Positions 52,136 to 63,927 of a stretch of 64,000 bases of DNA are shown here, piece after piece (positions within the stretch are counted from its first letter, which is position 1; every line of letters begins with the position of its first letter). Below the pieces are notes generated by a model. That model saw nothing but the letters and a program-made list of their open reading frames with translations. It ran no database searches and had not been told where the DNA came from. Location of the stretch: assembly GCA_012845835.1 (NCBI GenBank), contig JABAKD010000028.1:7505632-7569631 (forward strand). Reading direction: 5' to 3'. Source of the stretch: Undaria pinnatifida (taxonomy: Eukaryota; Sar; Phaeophyceae; Laminariales; Alariaceae). The position numbers were made by a program, and so were the translations under genes.

Positions 52136-53040
52136 CAAAACATGTCTGGATATGTACCCTGGTCGGTTGGTTGGCCCTTGGTCCCTCGTACCCTTTTTCC
52201 CAGGATGTCGTGCTCTCTGGTTTTTTTTCCGGCAATGTATGCAGCATTTATGTGGTGTGCGCGCGAAAAATCACAAATACCGCAACCCACACATACATTC
52301 GCACTTAGCCGTGCCCGCAGAGCTAGACCCCCGGCTCGACCCGACGAGCGAGCCAGCAATCTACATGCAGTTTTCGGTCCTGGCAAGCAGCCTAGCTCCG
52401 CCGCCTCCGGCAGCAAGCCCACAACTGGGGCGGCGGGAGGGGATCAGTCAGCAGGGGCTGCGATCCGCGAGGATCCGGGGTCTGCTGCTGCTGCTTGCTG
52501 CTGCCAGTGCTGCTGCTGCCGCTGCTGCTTCGACGATTGCTCTTGCTTTTTTTACGTTTGGTCACATTTCGTACTGGTTTGATCATTATTCAGCGTATTT
52601 AATGTTTTCATACGTCGTACATGGGTTCTTATGCTGCCATGTGTCGTCTTTATTGTTGCACCCTGCAATGCAGCAAAAGAGCATGTGGCCTGGCTCGTTT
52701 TAGTGAACTTGGATGAATGTAGTACCTCAATAACACCTACGGCTTCATCCGACACGGGATTCGCGTAGTGATACTTTATGCCTTGTACGAGAAGTTACTG
52801 CCTGGTACGATTGTTCTGGACGCTACAATAACAAACGATCGGAGTATCGGGACGAGAGAGGCTTTCGTGCAGGAAGCGGCAAGTTTTGTATATTTTCGGG
52901 CCCGCGGGTCGGATCCGCGGGTCCGGCCCGCGGGGCGTCGGCACGACAAGAAGAGCCCTCCGGCAGGCAGCTGCGAGTTTTAAAAGGGCCAATCCGCAGG
53001 TCGGATCAGCGGGTTCGACACGCGGGTCAGCCCAAAAAAA

Positions 53041-54460
53041 CAAGGGTGGTCATGGGGCCTGCGGCCCCATGACCACGGGATGGGACGGGTTTGCTCGCCG
53101 CAGGCGGGAAAAATTTGGGGTCCCATTGTGTGCATTATGGGATCCGGCGGTCAGAATATTGCGATCCCACTTTAATGGGATGGGATGGGCCCACTTGGGT
53201 TGTATGTGGGATGGGGATGGGACGGAAAGCTGGGACGCCTTTCATCAATGGGGACCACATGGGAATCCACAAAAACCGAGATGGGATGGGATGGGATGAA
53301 ACTAATGTGCCACACGGTGACGGGACGCCGCTGGGACTGTTGTGTCATTGGCAATGTGGGATTGTACGTGAGATCCAGTACGGGACCACACGTCCCCAAC
53401 AACCTACTCCGAACGAGAAGCAAACCATATACGGTAACTATTTGCAGGTTATTGTCGTATTCTGTATTCTCCAAAGATGAAGGGCTGCACCAAACAAAAT
53501 GCACAATGCCCCCAAACCTAGCCACCCAACCCCAAACCCAACACAAGTAAGTAGACGAGAAATGAGCAAGGTAAACTGGAGAAACTAAGTTTTGAAAACG
53601 CAAACCCATAGTGTGACAAAAAATAAAAATAGAACGAGTCGTTTTGAAGTGGTTCCACAAGGTTCTCGTCCCTCCGCTGGAGATGCTCTTGCTGGGGTCA
53701 GCTCTGACGTACTTCATCATGTGGCCGCAGGTTACCTCGCGTTCTGGAAGCGTGTCCACCGCGGGAAGCGTTCTTTTCATCATGCACTTGACGTTCTCGC
53801 CGGCAGCCGTTGGTGGCGTGAACTCCACTATCTTCCAAATCCCACAGGTCTGCCTGTGTCTCCCTTTCCCAGCACCGACCAGTTGTACCGTAAGACCGCA
53901 TATCTGCAACGTATCTGGCTGTGCCGACACAGGCTGAGCTGGCTGTGCTGACACAGGCTGAGCAGCAGAGTCGTCGCCGCCGGTAGGGCCCGTCATGGGG
54001 CTGTGTGTGTTTCCCTGCTGCCTGTCCGCAGTGCGGATGAACATCGGAGATTCGAATATATATATACGTATATATATTATGAAATAATCCGTATATGATA
54101 TCCCCGAAGAAGATTCTATTGTACTTTCAAAGACTCTTGTGTGTGCGTCCTGAACGCTGCAGAACATTCTATTTGTGGAGGGAATATGCTCTATTAGGGT
54201 GGGTAAGTCTCGCGCCAAGAGTTCCCATGGGACGGGAGTAGCTGCGTTGACAGCGGGGTTGGGACGGGAGTAGCTGTGCCAATGATGGGAAGCAGGTGGG
54301 ACGGGAGCGGAGATTTATCGGTTATGTGGGAGCAGGTGGGGTAGGAATTCGCGATGGGATGGGAATGGGATGGGATGGGCAGCACAAATATCACTGTGGG
54401 ATTGCCGTCCCATCCCATCCCATCCCATCCCCGTCCCATTCAATCGCATGACCACCCTTG
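53041..54460 (-). mobile_element. hAT-type transposon, deletion derivative, 1420 bp
   Basis: The ends CAAGGGTGGTCATG (53041-53054) and CATGACCACCCTTG (54447-54460) are perfect 14-bp inverted repeats. The flanking octamers CAAAAAAA and CAAAAAAC match at seven of eight bases, the target size of hAT elements. Both subterminal regions are packed with GGGAT/GGGAC words in inverted orientation, like transposase-binding arrays. Only a BED-finger-like coding stretch remains on the minus strand; no hAT catalytic or dimerisation domain is visible. It lies within a block of GGGTC minisatellite, which is split to either side. Confidence 0.75.
53640..53996 (-). pseudogene. BED zinc-finger-like N-terminus of a hAT transposase
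   Basis: From an ATG at 53996 the frame encodes GDDSAAQPVSAQP repeats and then GIWKIVEFTPP...VKC. It continues to a segment with VTCGHMMKY and GTRTLWNHFKTTR. A W-x5-F start, paired cysteines and an LWNH end resemble the DNA-binding BED finger of hAT transposases. The second Cys and the final His are not in ideal positions, so this may be decayed or contain an intron. The frame stays open to 53172 but loses any recognisable domain. Confidence 0.45.
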
Positions 54461-54464
54461 CAAA

Positions 54465-54675
54465 AAACAACCCGCGGGTCATGGTGGCTTGACCCGCGAG
54501 TGACCCGTATGGGTCATGACCCGACTCGACCCGTGAGATTTCAAACCCTCTTGACCCAACCCGACCCGACCCGCGAGATTTCAAAACCTCTTGACCCGAC
54601 CCGACCCGATCCGCGACGTTTTGAAACTCCCCTGACCCTACCCGCGGGTCGGGTCATGAGCCGTGAAAAACCTGG
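54465..54675. repeat. GGGTC-rich minisatellite block
   Basis: Tandem 40-bp units of GACCC words followed by GCGAGATTTCAAAACCTCTT. It directly abuts the right end of the hAT element; the related block left of the element is at 52890-53030. Confidence 0.75.
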
Positions 54676-54939
54676 TTAGAAGCTCTGCCGCCACTATAAA
54701 ATTAGATTATTATTAATCCAGGCAAAAACCGCTCTCGACCTATCATAACCCGCACTTCTGCAAGCCGAGAGGCAACAAATAACAAATACTCAGTAACAGG
54801 TAAGTATCTATCTGGTTCACGCAGTACGAGCTCCGTCGGGCTGGTTCTACATCAGTTCGTCGGGATTGAGGATTCCAAATGCTAATGTACCCGTTCTCTG
54901 TACGCAAGTTTGCCTACAGCGTATGGATACATACGAGGG

Positions 54940-55075
54940 CCCCCTTCGGGATGCGGTTGGCTTACCCCCTACGGCACGTGCCTTCATTTTGTCGTCGCGA
55001 GAAGAGTTCAGCCCTTGCTTCCCTCGTCGACGCGCATCGAATTGCGCCTACCCACGCTCCTAGGCGCTCTCCGTC
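54940..55075 (+). mobile_element. Pyrimidine-rich interspersed repeat, copy 3 (partial)
   Basis: It keeps only the second half (TACGGCACGTGCCTTCATTT, GCTTCCCTCGTCGACGCGC). Confidence 0.45.
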
Positions 55076-55340
55076 AGTTGATTCCTTTGATTTTCATTTT
55101 TGCAAAAGAAACTCAAGATGAGAAGGGGGAACACAAGCGCTCCTATGAGCTATTTCAGGAGTGACGTAAAAAAAGGTATATCAAAAGCAATTAGCCACTC
55201 CGCAAGTAGCCGGGCAAGTAACACCTACCTGGTACCTTCATAGCTAAAAACGACACATGTACTATTTTTAAAGTTCACGTACCAGGTAGCTTACAAGCTT
55301 CCCCTTCGGGATGTGGTTCGCGTGAAATAGCGGGGGTGTC

Positions 55341-55425
55341 TTAACGCCTTTACAAGTGGAAACCCATTTGGGGCACAAAACTACTTGAAAATAGTATAGG
55401 GAAGGATTTTGGGGCCTTGGTTGAA
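55341..55425 (+). mobile_element. TTAA MITE, left-end fragment
   Basis: It begins TTAACGCCTTTACAAGTGG, then GTATAGGGAAGGATTTTGGGG. No matching right end lies nearby. Confidence 0.5.
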
Positions 55426-55429
55426 AATG

Positions 55430-58400
55430 GGACATTACGCTTGTAAAAAACAAATAAAAACCAATCGAGCCACCGCCCAAGTAATCCGGCAAGTAACACC
55501 GACAAACCCAGACGAGTTTAAAGCTACCAGCAGTCAAAATGGGTGAGTACGGTAGAGGTCCTTTTACAGTGCCGGTTGTCCCATAACAGGTACAGCAGCA
55601 GTGCCGGGCGGTGAAATCGATTGGCACAGACAGGCGGAAACAATAAGCAGTAGCAGTACGCGGAGTAGTGTCGGTTGCCGATATAGTGCCGATATTTCCG
55701 GCTGAAACCAAAGATGCCAGGAGACGGTCAGTCAAGGGAAAACGTCCTGAGGTCAAGGGTGTCAAATCCATCGTTCCAAACTAAAACCTACCGGTAGTAG
55801 TTTGCGTCAGTGAAGGCACGTTGTCGGAAAATTGCCGTCCGTCAAGGGGTCAAAGTGCCGTCTCATGACATCTTTGGCTGACATTATACCGGCACTACAT
55901 AGGGACGACCACCCTCTTCGTATTCGTGATGTAGCGACTACGATTGCGGTGGGTGGCGCTATCGATGCCTCTTGAGGTTGCGCAGCAGCTGTTGTACATA
56001 CATACATACATACGTGAGGCATATGCGAGTATCATATAGCAGAACACCCAGCACCTAAGTTGCAAGCAACGCCGTCGGAAGTCGGGCTTGTCGATTCCTA
56101 AATACCAGTAGGCACCAGAGAGGGTGCAGTCTCGTACCTGGTACCACGGCGGTGTTAGTTTAGGCGCCACCACCAGCTGCATAGCAGCTGCAGTACGGGC
56201 AGTGCTATCTGAAGCAAGCAAGAGTCAAGACGACTACCACCGTACTGCTGTTTTTGTTCTTACATTCAGCAGTCGTCATACGGTTGCCAGCAGCTTCTGA
56301 CAAAAATGGCTCCACCCACAGCAGCAGCAACACTACCATCACCACCGCCGCCGCCGCCGCCACCACCACGACCACCACGACCACCGCCGCCGCCACCGCC
56401 TCCGCCACCACCACTGCTGTAGCACTATCTGAAGCATACTACGGGGACAGCTATCGTGCTGCTGTTGCTGTTCTTACATTCAGCGGTCGCTATACGTTTG
56501 CAAGCAGCTTGCCTTTCATAAAGCAGCAGCAGCAGCAGCAACAGGTATCGTAGACTACCTGGTGGTACGATGTACGATGTAGCATGGCATGGATGGTCGC
56601 CGGTCGCAGGTCGCAGGCATCATGCTTATCTTGACTACAGCAGTGCAGCATCTGCGCAGGTTCGTAGAGAGCACGACTTGATCAACCACAACCAAGGTAA
56701 ACCCGCAACTGACGGCCAAAACAAAGCCGTGCGGCCCCATCAACACCCGCACCTTTCTTGCTCCCATGTTTCAGTCGCCTTTGCCCTGATGCCGCCACGA
56801 TAGGAGACGTCTCATATGATGGACTCGAGGCAGGGACGATATGCGTAGCAGAAGGAATCGCCACAACCGTGCACACGTGATACCCGGACGTGAATGCCGC
56901 TGGCTGCCATCTCCTTGTGGTCCTAGCGGAGAAGGGGCCGAGAGCCTTTGCCAGCTGACGGCAGGGCGCTCTGAGGGCCATTGTCAGAGGAGAGCACAGC
57001 TAGAAAAAGTGTCTCAACATGTGGCCGGAGAGGTGGAGACACGAGAGACACGAACATTCAAATTTGTAGGGGTTTCATTGAAAAACTGGAAGCCGTACAA
57101 CTCCGGGCGATTGTCCAAAATAGAACAGCGCACAGCAGCTCTTGGCGGCGTCTGCTGGTGTCCCTGCACAGGACGAAAGACCTGGGTAGACGCAACACAC
57201 ATATCCCAAGGGTCGAGGTGAGTGTCCCCTTATACTCTCGCAAGCAAAGACTCTCCCGAGGTGGATGTTGCGAAGCGCAGCTGGCAGAAAGCTGCTGTAT
57301 TTGCTATCCGGATGTGGCGAGTCTGTTTGAACGACCGAGACCAAGCAGCAAGAGGCGGCGACCGTTTGGCGCGCTTCCTCTGCTGCCACGCCTCCCCATG
57401 AAGACGGGATTGTGTCGCTCGCTATGGTGCCGTGAGTTACGGGTCTATGAAGCCGCAGAAAAGACCCTCGAACTATTCCTGCTTCGCACGTATGTTCGTA
57501 GAACGTAGAACGATACGTTGTGCGTAGTCTGTCGTACCAGTATCATACCTGGTATATGAGTAGCGCAGCTTTCAGCGTGCCAAGCATATCGTAGACCCTG
57601 CTGCAAAGTCGAGCGTCTCTGGGACGCGCCAGACAACGACGCGCCAGGCAACTCCCCCCCATCCTTCCCTTTGAGAGTTCCAAAAAGTGTTGCTATGGAG
57701 CTGTAAGCTGTTTCGCCTCGGAGAGTTTCACTGACGCAAAATGGCGCTGCGTACCTACCTCTATGCTCCCTTCTGCCCATGGAGAGCTGGCTGGCGGCCA
57801 GTGGAATAAGCCACTCATACATGTGATCGTACGGCGCTGTACGGCAGTACTGGTCCGCCACGTGATTCTCTGCTGTACCTGGGCTCATAGCAATGATGTG
57901 ATGGGTGTACGGACATACGCACGTCTCACGGACGTAGAGCCACAGCCATGTATGACACCTGGTATATGGTACTCCAGTACATCAATACGGCAGGCACAGC
58001 AGCAGCGGTTACGCATTACGTACCGGTACTAGCCTAGTCTATACTCGTAGCGGACCAACCCGCAAAAACAACCCGTATCCCCACCTAACACAAATGCCGT
58101 GTGGCCATAGTCGCCAAGTCGCGGGGATACGACACGATGTCCATGGCACATAATCGCCTCCAAAGCGGAAACCCATGACTTTGAAGCCGAACGGACAGGT
58201 GATCGCGCTCACCTCCACCTGGACGAATACTTACAGCAGCAGTACTATTGTGCCTCCCTGACACCTGGTACGTGATAGACTGGTGGCTGGCGCTGATAGG
58301 CTTTCCATGCTTTTTTTTGTTTCCATCGCCTTTTGTTGATATCTCGTATCGCGCAGAAGACATCAGTTGGTGTTGTCGATTGGCACGTATAATATCATAT

Positions 58401-58655
58401 GTGAAGTTTCGTCCTCTTCCTGCTGTCTTCTGTGCTGCGCTGTGTGCTGCGTGGTGTGCGCTATGCTATGCTGGGCTGTACCGCTGTGTTGGTCGTGATA
58501 CATCAACGTTAAACATCGCTGCAAATACGTCCAACCCATCTTCCGCGGCTAACGCAGTAGCCTCCTCTGCTGTCGCGCAGGTATTTTTTTATCGCCGGCG
58601 GAGGCCGTGTGTGCCTGTGCTCGCGCGCGGGGCTCGGCAGGAACTCTGGGGAGGG
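55430..58655. other. Upstream region of the PHD gene, no gene recognised
   Basis: It contains the trinucleotide tract at 56.3 kb and many CCTGGTA/TACCAGG words. Frames at 56.8-57.9 kb lack recognisable domains. Promoter elements could not be identified. Confidence 0.35.
56325..56420. repeat. ACC/GCC trinucleotide tract
   Basis: ACCACCGCCGCCGCCGCCGC and ACCACGACCACCACG. A nearby TGTTCTTACATTCAGC segment is duplicated at 56257 and 56471. Confidence 0.8.
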
Positions 58656-58715
58656 ATGTCGGGGATCGACGTGGGCGGCGATGACAGCTTCGGCGTGTCC
58701 CTTGAAGTCCCCGAG
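58656..58715 (+). CDS. Possible first exon of the tandem PHD gene
   Basis: An ATG at 58656 opens 20 codons (MSGIDVGGDDSFGVSLEVPE) ending at a good donor, CGAG|GTGAGC. The phase (0) fits an acceptor AACAG at 59977-59981, which would add three codons (YPV) before the ATG at 59991. The acceptor has a C-rich rather than T-rich tract. The acidic sequence suits the N-terminus of the downstream protein, but there is no homology evidence; cDNA could decide. Confidence 0.3.
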
Positions 58716-59634
58716 GTGAGCGCGCAGCTCCTGGTAATCCTAGAAACCGAAGCACTAGTCGCGAGCCGCACGAGTAAGGGTCGCGCTTACGCATTCACGG
58801 CCGCTGGGTGGGATCAAGCACCGACCCAACCAGAAGCATGAGAGCCCTAACTTGGCCCCAAAACTATAGGGAGTGGAATCAGGGTGTGGGAGTGGGAATA
58901 GGTTTGGCCAATCAAAATGAAGGTGCGGTCTATTCGGGCTGGGCCGACCACGCGTCTCACCCTCAAACACTAGAATCCTGAAGCTTGCAGTTTTTTTATG
59001 CTGCTGTTCGAGGATTGCAAGGAGATCTCGTCCCGAGGTGAGGGAGTTCGCGCGACATGGAAGGCTCAGTGTGTGCACGCGTGCGATGCCGTGGTTAGCT
59101 TTGCTGGCCTATTTTGTTTTTGGCTCCTCCTGTGCGCTCATGCCCGGGGGAGCTGTGTTTGCGGCTGTCTGTGGCTTTGGCTGTGGCTGCAGCTATAGCT
59201 GTGGAACGGGCAGAGGTTGTAACCGTGTGGGGATTGGGTTGGGACTGGAGATTTGGCGTAGGCTTGGCGGGAAGGGGGTCGTGAGGTGGGCGGTATCGTA
59301 TTATTGGTATAGCCCAGCTACCCGCGCGCTTCGTTGGGGTGTTAGATGCCGCTGTAGATGAGGTGGGGTCGTTATTTTTCGTTCGTTGGGGTGAAATTGG
59401 GGCTGACTGCAGTTGTTGTTGACTCCGCGACGTGTCCTGTGTTATCGTTATGCCTCATAAACTGGCGTGTCGTTAGTTATTGTTGAATTTGCGCCCGACG
59501 GGTGGTGACGCCGGCGTGACTACCAACAGCGTATCCTTATTGGTTGACGTGGTTTGTGCCTCCTGTCCCCTCCTCTCCCGCCTTCCTCGTGGCGGTGCCA
59601 ACGCCTACTTGAAACGACGATTGCGATTACGACG

Positions 59635-59980
59635 ACGATGGTAATGTCGACAACGATATCAACGACGGCAACGACAACGATACTATCGGCAACGACAACA
59701 ACACTACCACCACCACCACAACTACCGCGATAATTCCCGCTCACACCACACCACCACCGCCATCACCACCACCGCAACCAACACTAACACCAACACCCCC
59801 ACCACCATCACCAACACCAACACTTACACCAACTACATCAACGCCAAAACAAAACCACCAACAAAACTAACACCACAACCGCCACCAACACCACCCACAC
59901 CAACACCACCGCCGCCACCACCACCACCGCCGCCACCACCACCACTAACACTAACACCACCACCACCGACACCGCCAACA
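59635..59980. repeat. ACC-rich low-complexity tract before the PHD exon
   Basis: ACCACCACCACAACTACC-like sequence, preceded by an ACGAC/AACGAC tract. It lies between the possible first exon and the main exon of the PHD gene. Confidence 0.8.
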
Positions 59981-59990
59981 GTATCCGGTA

Positions 59991-62900
59991 ATGGGAAGAA
60001 CGTACAGCGAAGGGCACGAGGGTGGCACCGACTACGAGGACGAAGGCGAGGAAGGCGGAAATAACAACGACAACGACGACGATGACGAAGATGACGAGGA
60101 CGAGCTTGACGTAGGAGACGCCTCTCTCCGAGATGACGAGTCCATCGCCTGGGGGCAGAGCATGCAGGGCGACCAGAGGCAGGAGGGCGACGAACCCATG
60201 CCCGATTGCAGCGCGTCGTCGGTAGCAAGTCTACTGGCAAACGGTGGTGGCGACAGCAGCGCTAGCGGGGCTGCCCTCGAAGGTGAAGGCGTCGCAGAAC
60301 CGTTACCGGCTTCCTCGACGAAACCGAAAGCCAAGGCTAGGGTCAGGGCGAAGGCTAAGGCCAAGCCGAGACCTAAGGCTAAGACTAAGCCGAGGGGTAA
60401 GTCGTCGAGCCCCACCAGGAAGCGAGGAAAGAAGCAGCCTGGCGCTGCTGCCGCCGCCGGCGCCGGTACAAGTACCCCTACCGCTGTTGGAGGCGCCAGG
60501 CCGAGGACGGCGGCGTCGGGGAGTAGACCGAAGAGAGCTACCGCCGCGGCTGCAGAAGCTGCCGGCTGGCAGATACACGCCCTGTCCTCCTCCTCGGAAG
60601 AGGAGGAGGAGGAGGAGCCGCCGGAGCCGCCCTCGCCACCACCACCACCACCGTCGCCGCCGACTTCGCAGCATCGAAAGGGGAAGGGAAAAGGGAAGGG
60701 GAGGGGCGGGGCGGCGGGAAGGGCGGCCGCGGAGGCCGCGGCTGCTGCCGCGGCGACGGCGGCTGAGGCTGCTGCTGCCGCGGCGGAGGCGGCGGCGGCG
60801 GCCGCGGCGTGGGATTCGGACGAGGAAGAGCTGGAGAACGTGGCGGACTGTATTAAGCCGGGGTGTGAGTCGGACGGGGTGCTGGTGGTGTGCGATAACT
60901 GTGTGGGGGCGGTGCACCTGGAGTGCGCGGACCCGCCGATGATCCAGTGAGTTTTTTTTTTTCAAAGCTTTTGTGTTTATTCGTACTGCTGTATTTTATT
61001 TCTTGTTTGTTTGTTGTACTGTCTTTGTATTCCAACATTTCTTTTTTCAAGGTGTTTTGGTTTTCGATATTCATTTTTGTTGTGATTTTGATCGCCGGTT
61101 CTGAATTTGGCGTTGGGGGTGCTCCTGGAGTGCCCGACCCGAACCTGCCGATGATGAGTGATTTTTTTTTGTTTTTTTGTTTTTTGTACGAGGGTGTATT
61201 AAACATGCCGTACTGAAGTACCGCGCAATTCGACGCGAATCGACGACGGAATCAGTGCTGAATTATGCTCGCGATGAAAATGAAGGCGTTACTGTAATGG
61301 GGAGGGAGGGGGGACAAAAGCCTTCGTTGTGACCCCGGATCTGGGTTACGACTAGGGAGGGAGAAGGAGGCAGAAAAGTGCGAAGATAGTTGATGGGATG
61401 AACGAAAGCAACAAACAAAACTCTTTTTTTTCCCCTGCAAACCTGCCGGTGACCTTGTTTTTTATTTTTTTTTCAAGGTACCAGGGGATGTAAATACTGA
61501 AGTGCTGCTGTGTGTGTTTTCGTACGTGGTGTTCGTTTTCTTTGCTTGTTTTTTTCGTTTTCGTTTCTCGTTTGCGTTGTCTTCTTTTTTTTGCCCCTTC
61601 TTTTTTCGCCAAAAGTCTCGCTGCTTGTGTTTTTTGCTTTTTGGAGTTTATACTGTGGTGCCGGGGTTGCTGCTCTTGAAAAAAAAATGTCGGGCGTACC
61701 GTACGCCAGTCGTCCCCCGTTGCGCGAAGGATGTTTTTCGCGTTGCGCTGTGCGTTGCTTGCATGTATATATGGCGTTCCGTTTTCTTCCCCTTTCTCCG
61801 CTGTCAAAGCCCCTCCACTGAGCACCACAGCAGCCCTGTGTTGTTTTGCCAAACCGTCATCCGTTTCTTAGCCATAACCCCCCCCCCCCCTGGGTTCGAG
61901 CATGACCTGCCTGATGGGTGGAAACCCGACGTGCTCCGTCCCGGCATTGTGGGGATGCGAGGGTCTATGGTCATACGACTATGGCCATGCACAAACTGAG
62001 TACCCCCCCCCCCCCCCTACCATCCCCCCCTCCCCTCCCTCTTCAACTCCTCCCTACTCCCCCCCCCCCCCCCCCCCCCCCTCCCTCCACTGACGCCCTA
62101 TGTCACCGTATGACGCGCGATGTAACACAGCCACACATAAAACACACAAGCAAATGGACTAAAAACGGGCGACCGGTGTATTACGCAGCTTGCAAAGATG
62201 AGTATCGACCCTAAATTTGTCGAAGTCACAGCTGACGTTGTTAGATTTTTTTTTTTTATGAAATGAATTCGCGCGCACTCGCGCTCGCGCTCGTCGTCAG
62301 TGTCGTCTTATCTTTTTCTTTACTTCCCCCGGGGCACGCGCAGGGTCCCCGCGGAGTTTTACCTCTGCGAGAAGTGTTCGGGCATGTGCTCCATCTGTCT
62401 GGACGAGGAGAACCGAGACACGGACATCCGATGCCATCAGTGCTACCGCCTCTTCCACTCCTCGTGCCTCGACAGGTATGTATCGTAGGCGGCCGACGGG
62501 CTGCGGGCGGTGTGGCCTGTGGGGCGATGGGCTGTGGGCGGTGGGCGGTGGGCGGTGGGCGGTTGATTTGGCGTTGTTGTTGAGTTCGCGTCGTTTTTTT
62601 TCGCGTTGTAAGTTTGCGTTGAGTTTTTTCTTTGCGTTGTTTCCGATTTGTGCGCGCTGGGTTTTCGTTGTTTTTTACCGTGTGGGCGGTCGCCGCTGGT
62701 TTCGGGTCGTTTTTGCTTGTGCTTTGTTTTTTTTTGTTTTTTGTTTTTTTTATCCTCCGACGGATGGGGAAAAATAAAGCTTAAGCTTACCACACTTCCA
62801 CGCGCGTCAGTTTTGCGTTGTAATTTTTGCGTTGAAATTTGAGTTTGTTGGTTTTTCGTTGTTTATTGGCGCTTGACGGTCGGCGTGGATGCTTGCGTTA

Positions 62901-63927
62901 TGTACAGTTTGCACTGATCGTGCCGTCATATTTGGCAGGTCTCTTTGTTATTGTGTTTTTCTTTGGTTTTTATTTTGATTTGACGATGGACGATCGGCGG
63001 TGTATTTTTTAGCGTTGATTGTTTCGTGTTGATCTCGCGGTGAGTTGGAGACGATTCGGGCTTGGTTTAGGGTTCGTCGATTTTGCGTTGAGTTGGTGTG
63101 GATTTGGTTTCCTCGAGTTTTCACCGCATCGTATGGAATGGGTGTACACGTGAAGCAAGAAAATACGTTACGCTTAGCAAAGTCAAGCTGCCACGCGCGG
63201 GGAAAAAAATCGCCCTGACCCAGACCCTGGCTCCACCCCCTTTCCCCGCTCGCGCTTTCCCCTTTCCCCTTCCCGGCAACGCCTCTCTTTTCATCTTTGG
63301 CTGCTCGCAGCGTACCAGACCCTGAGAACTTCCACTGGATGTGCTCCGAGTGCGTCGAGCGGGAGGAGCTTAAGGTGCTGTGCTGGCTTTCGTGCTTGTT
63401 TGGGATATCTAGGTTTGGGAGTTTGTGTTGTAACTGGGGGGGGGGAGGGGGGAAGGGGTAGTTGTGTTATTGAGTTGGTCTGCGCTGGAGCACCACGACT
63501 TGAGTGGAGTGGTTTGGCCGGGGCGGGGGCGGGGAGGGGGGTAGGGAGATGAGAGAGAAAGATAGAGAGAATGAGAAAGAGAGAGAGGTGAATTGAGTGG
63601 CCTTTTGTAGCGTGCCTGGGTTTGAGTGTATTCTTCGTTTTGACATACGTTTATTATGTTGCGTCGTGCCTGCGCTGCTGTGATTTCTTTCTATTTCCAG
63701 CGCTTTTTTTGTTCGGAGTGGGTAGTCTTTTGCACTTGTCTGAGCCTTTCCTTGTATGCTTCCCCACCTCTCCTCTCCAACCCCCCCCCCCTGCCCTACC
63801 GTCCCCTTCATTTACGTGTTTTCTTTGTTTGAACGAAAAGGTGGAGACGATTTTGCACTGCCGAACGCACAAGCCGGCGGAACCAGACGTGCGCTTGGAA
63901 CGGGTGAACGCCTTCAGGGCTAACAAG
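59991..63927 (+). CDS. Tandem PHD-finger chromatin protein, possibly CHD-like, truncated by window end
   Basis: The exons are 59991-60946, 62344-62475, 63311-63374 and 63841-63927, with consistent phases and GT-AG sites; the last donor is followed by more gene outside the window. The visible product is about 413 residues. It begins with an acidic Asp/Glu run (about 15-40), then a basic Lys/Arg/Ala/Pro stretch with AKAKAKPRPKAK repeats (about 110-150), an SSSSEEEEEEE run, a Pro run and poly-Ala. PHD1 is C-x4-C-x8-C-x2-C-x4-H-x2-C...C-x2-C and spans the first intron. PHD2 is C-x2-C-x11-C-x2-C-x4-H-x2-C...HWMCSEC and spans the second. The last exon begins VETILHCRTHKP, resembling the first strand of a chromodomain following PHD fingers in Mi-2/PICKLE proteins. 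CHD identity is inferred; the PHD calls are firm. The chosen ATG is the first in the exon; an upstream exon may add residues. Confidence 0.8.
61225..61400 (-). mobile_element. Pyrimidine-rich interspersed repeat, copy 4
   Basis: Inverted copy with GCGATGAAAATGAAGGCG and GACTAGGGAGGGAGAAGG. It is in the first intron of the PHD gene. Confidence 0.5.
61905..62000 (-). repeat. Dispersed coding-like repeat with IDPRIPTMPGR, copy 3
   Basis: The minus strand encodes FVHGHSRMTIDPRIPTMPGR and, like copy 1, is bordered by a long C/G run (62004-62017). It is in the first intron of the PHD gene. Confidence 0.45.
62160..62250 (+). repeat. Dispersed coding-like repeat with ITQLAKM, copy 4
   Basis: The plus strand encodes TGDRCITQLAKMSIDPKF followed by VEVTADVV. 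Related copies lie at 1.0, 24.1 and 37.6 kb on the minus strand. It looks like a fragment of an old mobile-element or multigene-family exon. Confidence 0.45.

Noticed and set aside
57445..57888. 147-codon minus-strand ORF upstream of the PHD gene
   Set aside because: No motif, mixed low-complexity flanks and no consistent exon boundaries.
59833..60240. Minus-strand ORFs over the PHD gene exon
   Set aside because: Pro/Arg/Ser-rich antisense frames of the acidic and poly-Ala coding region, without motifs.
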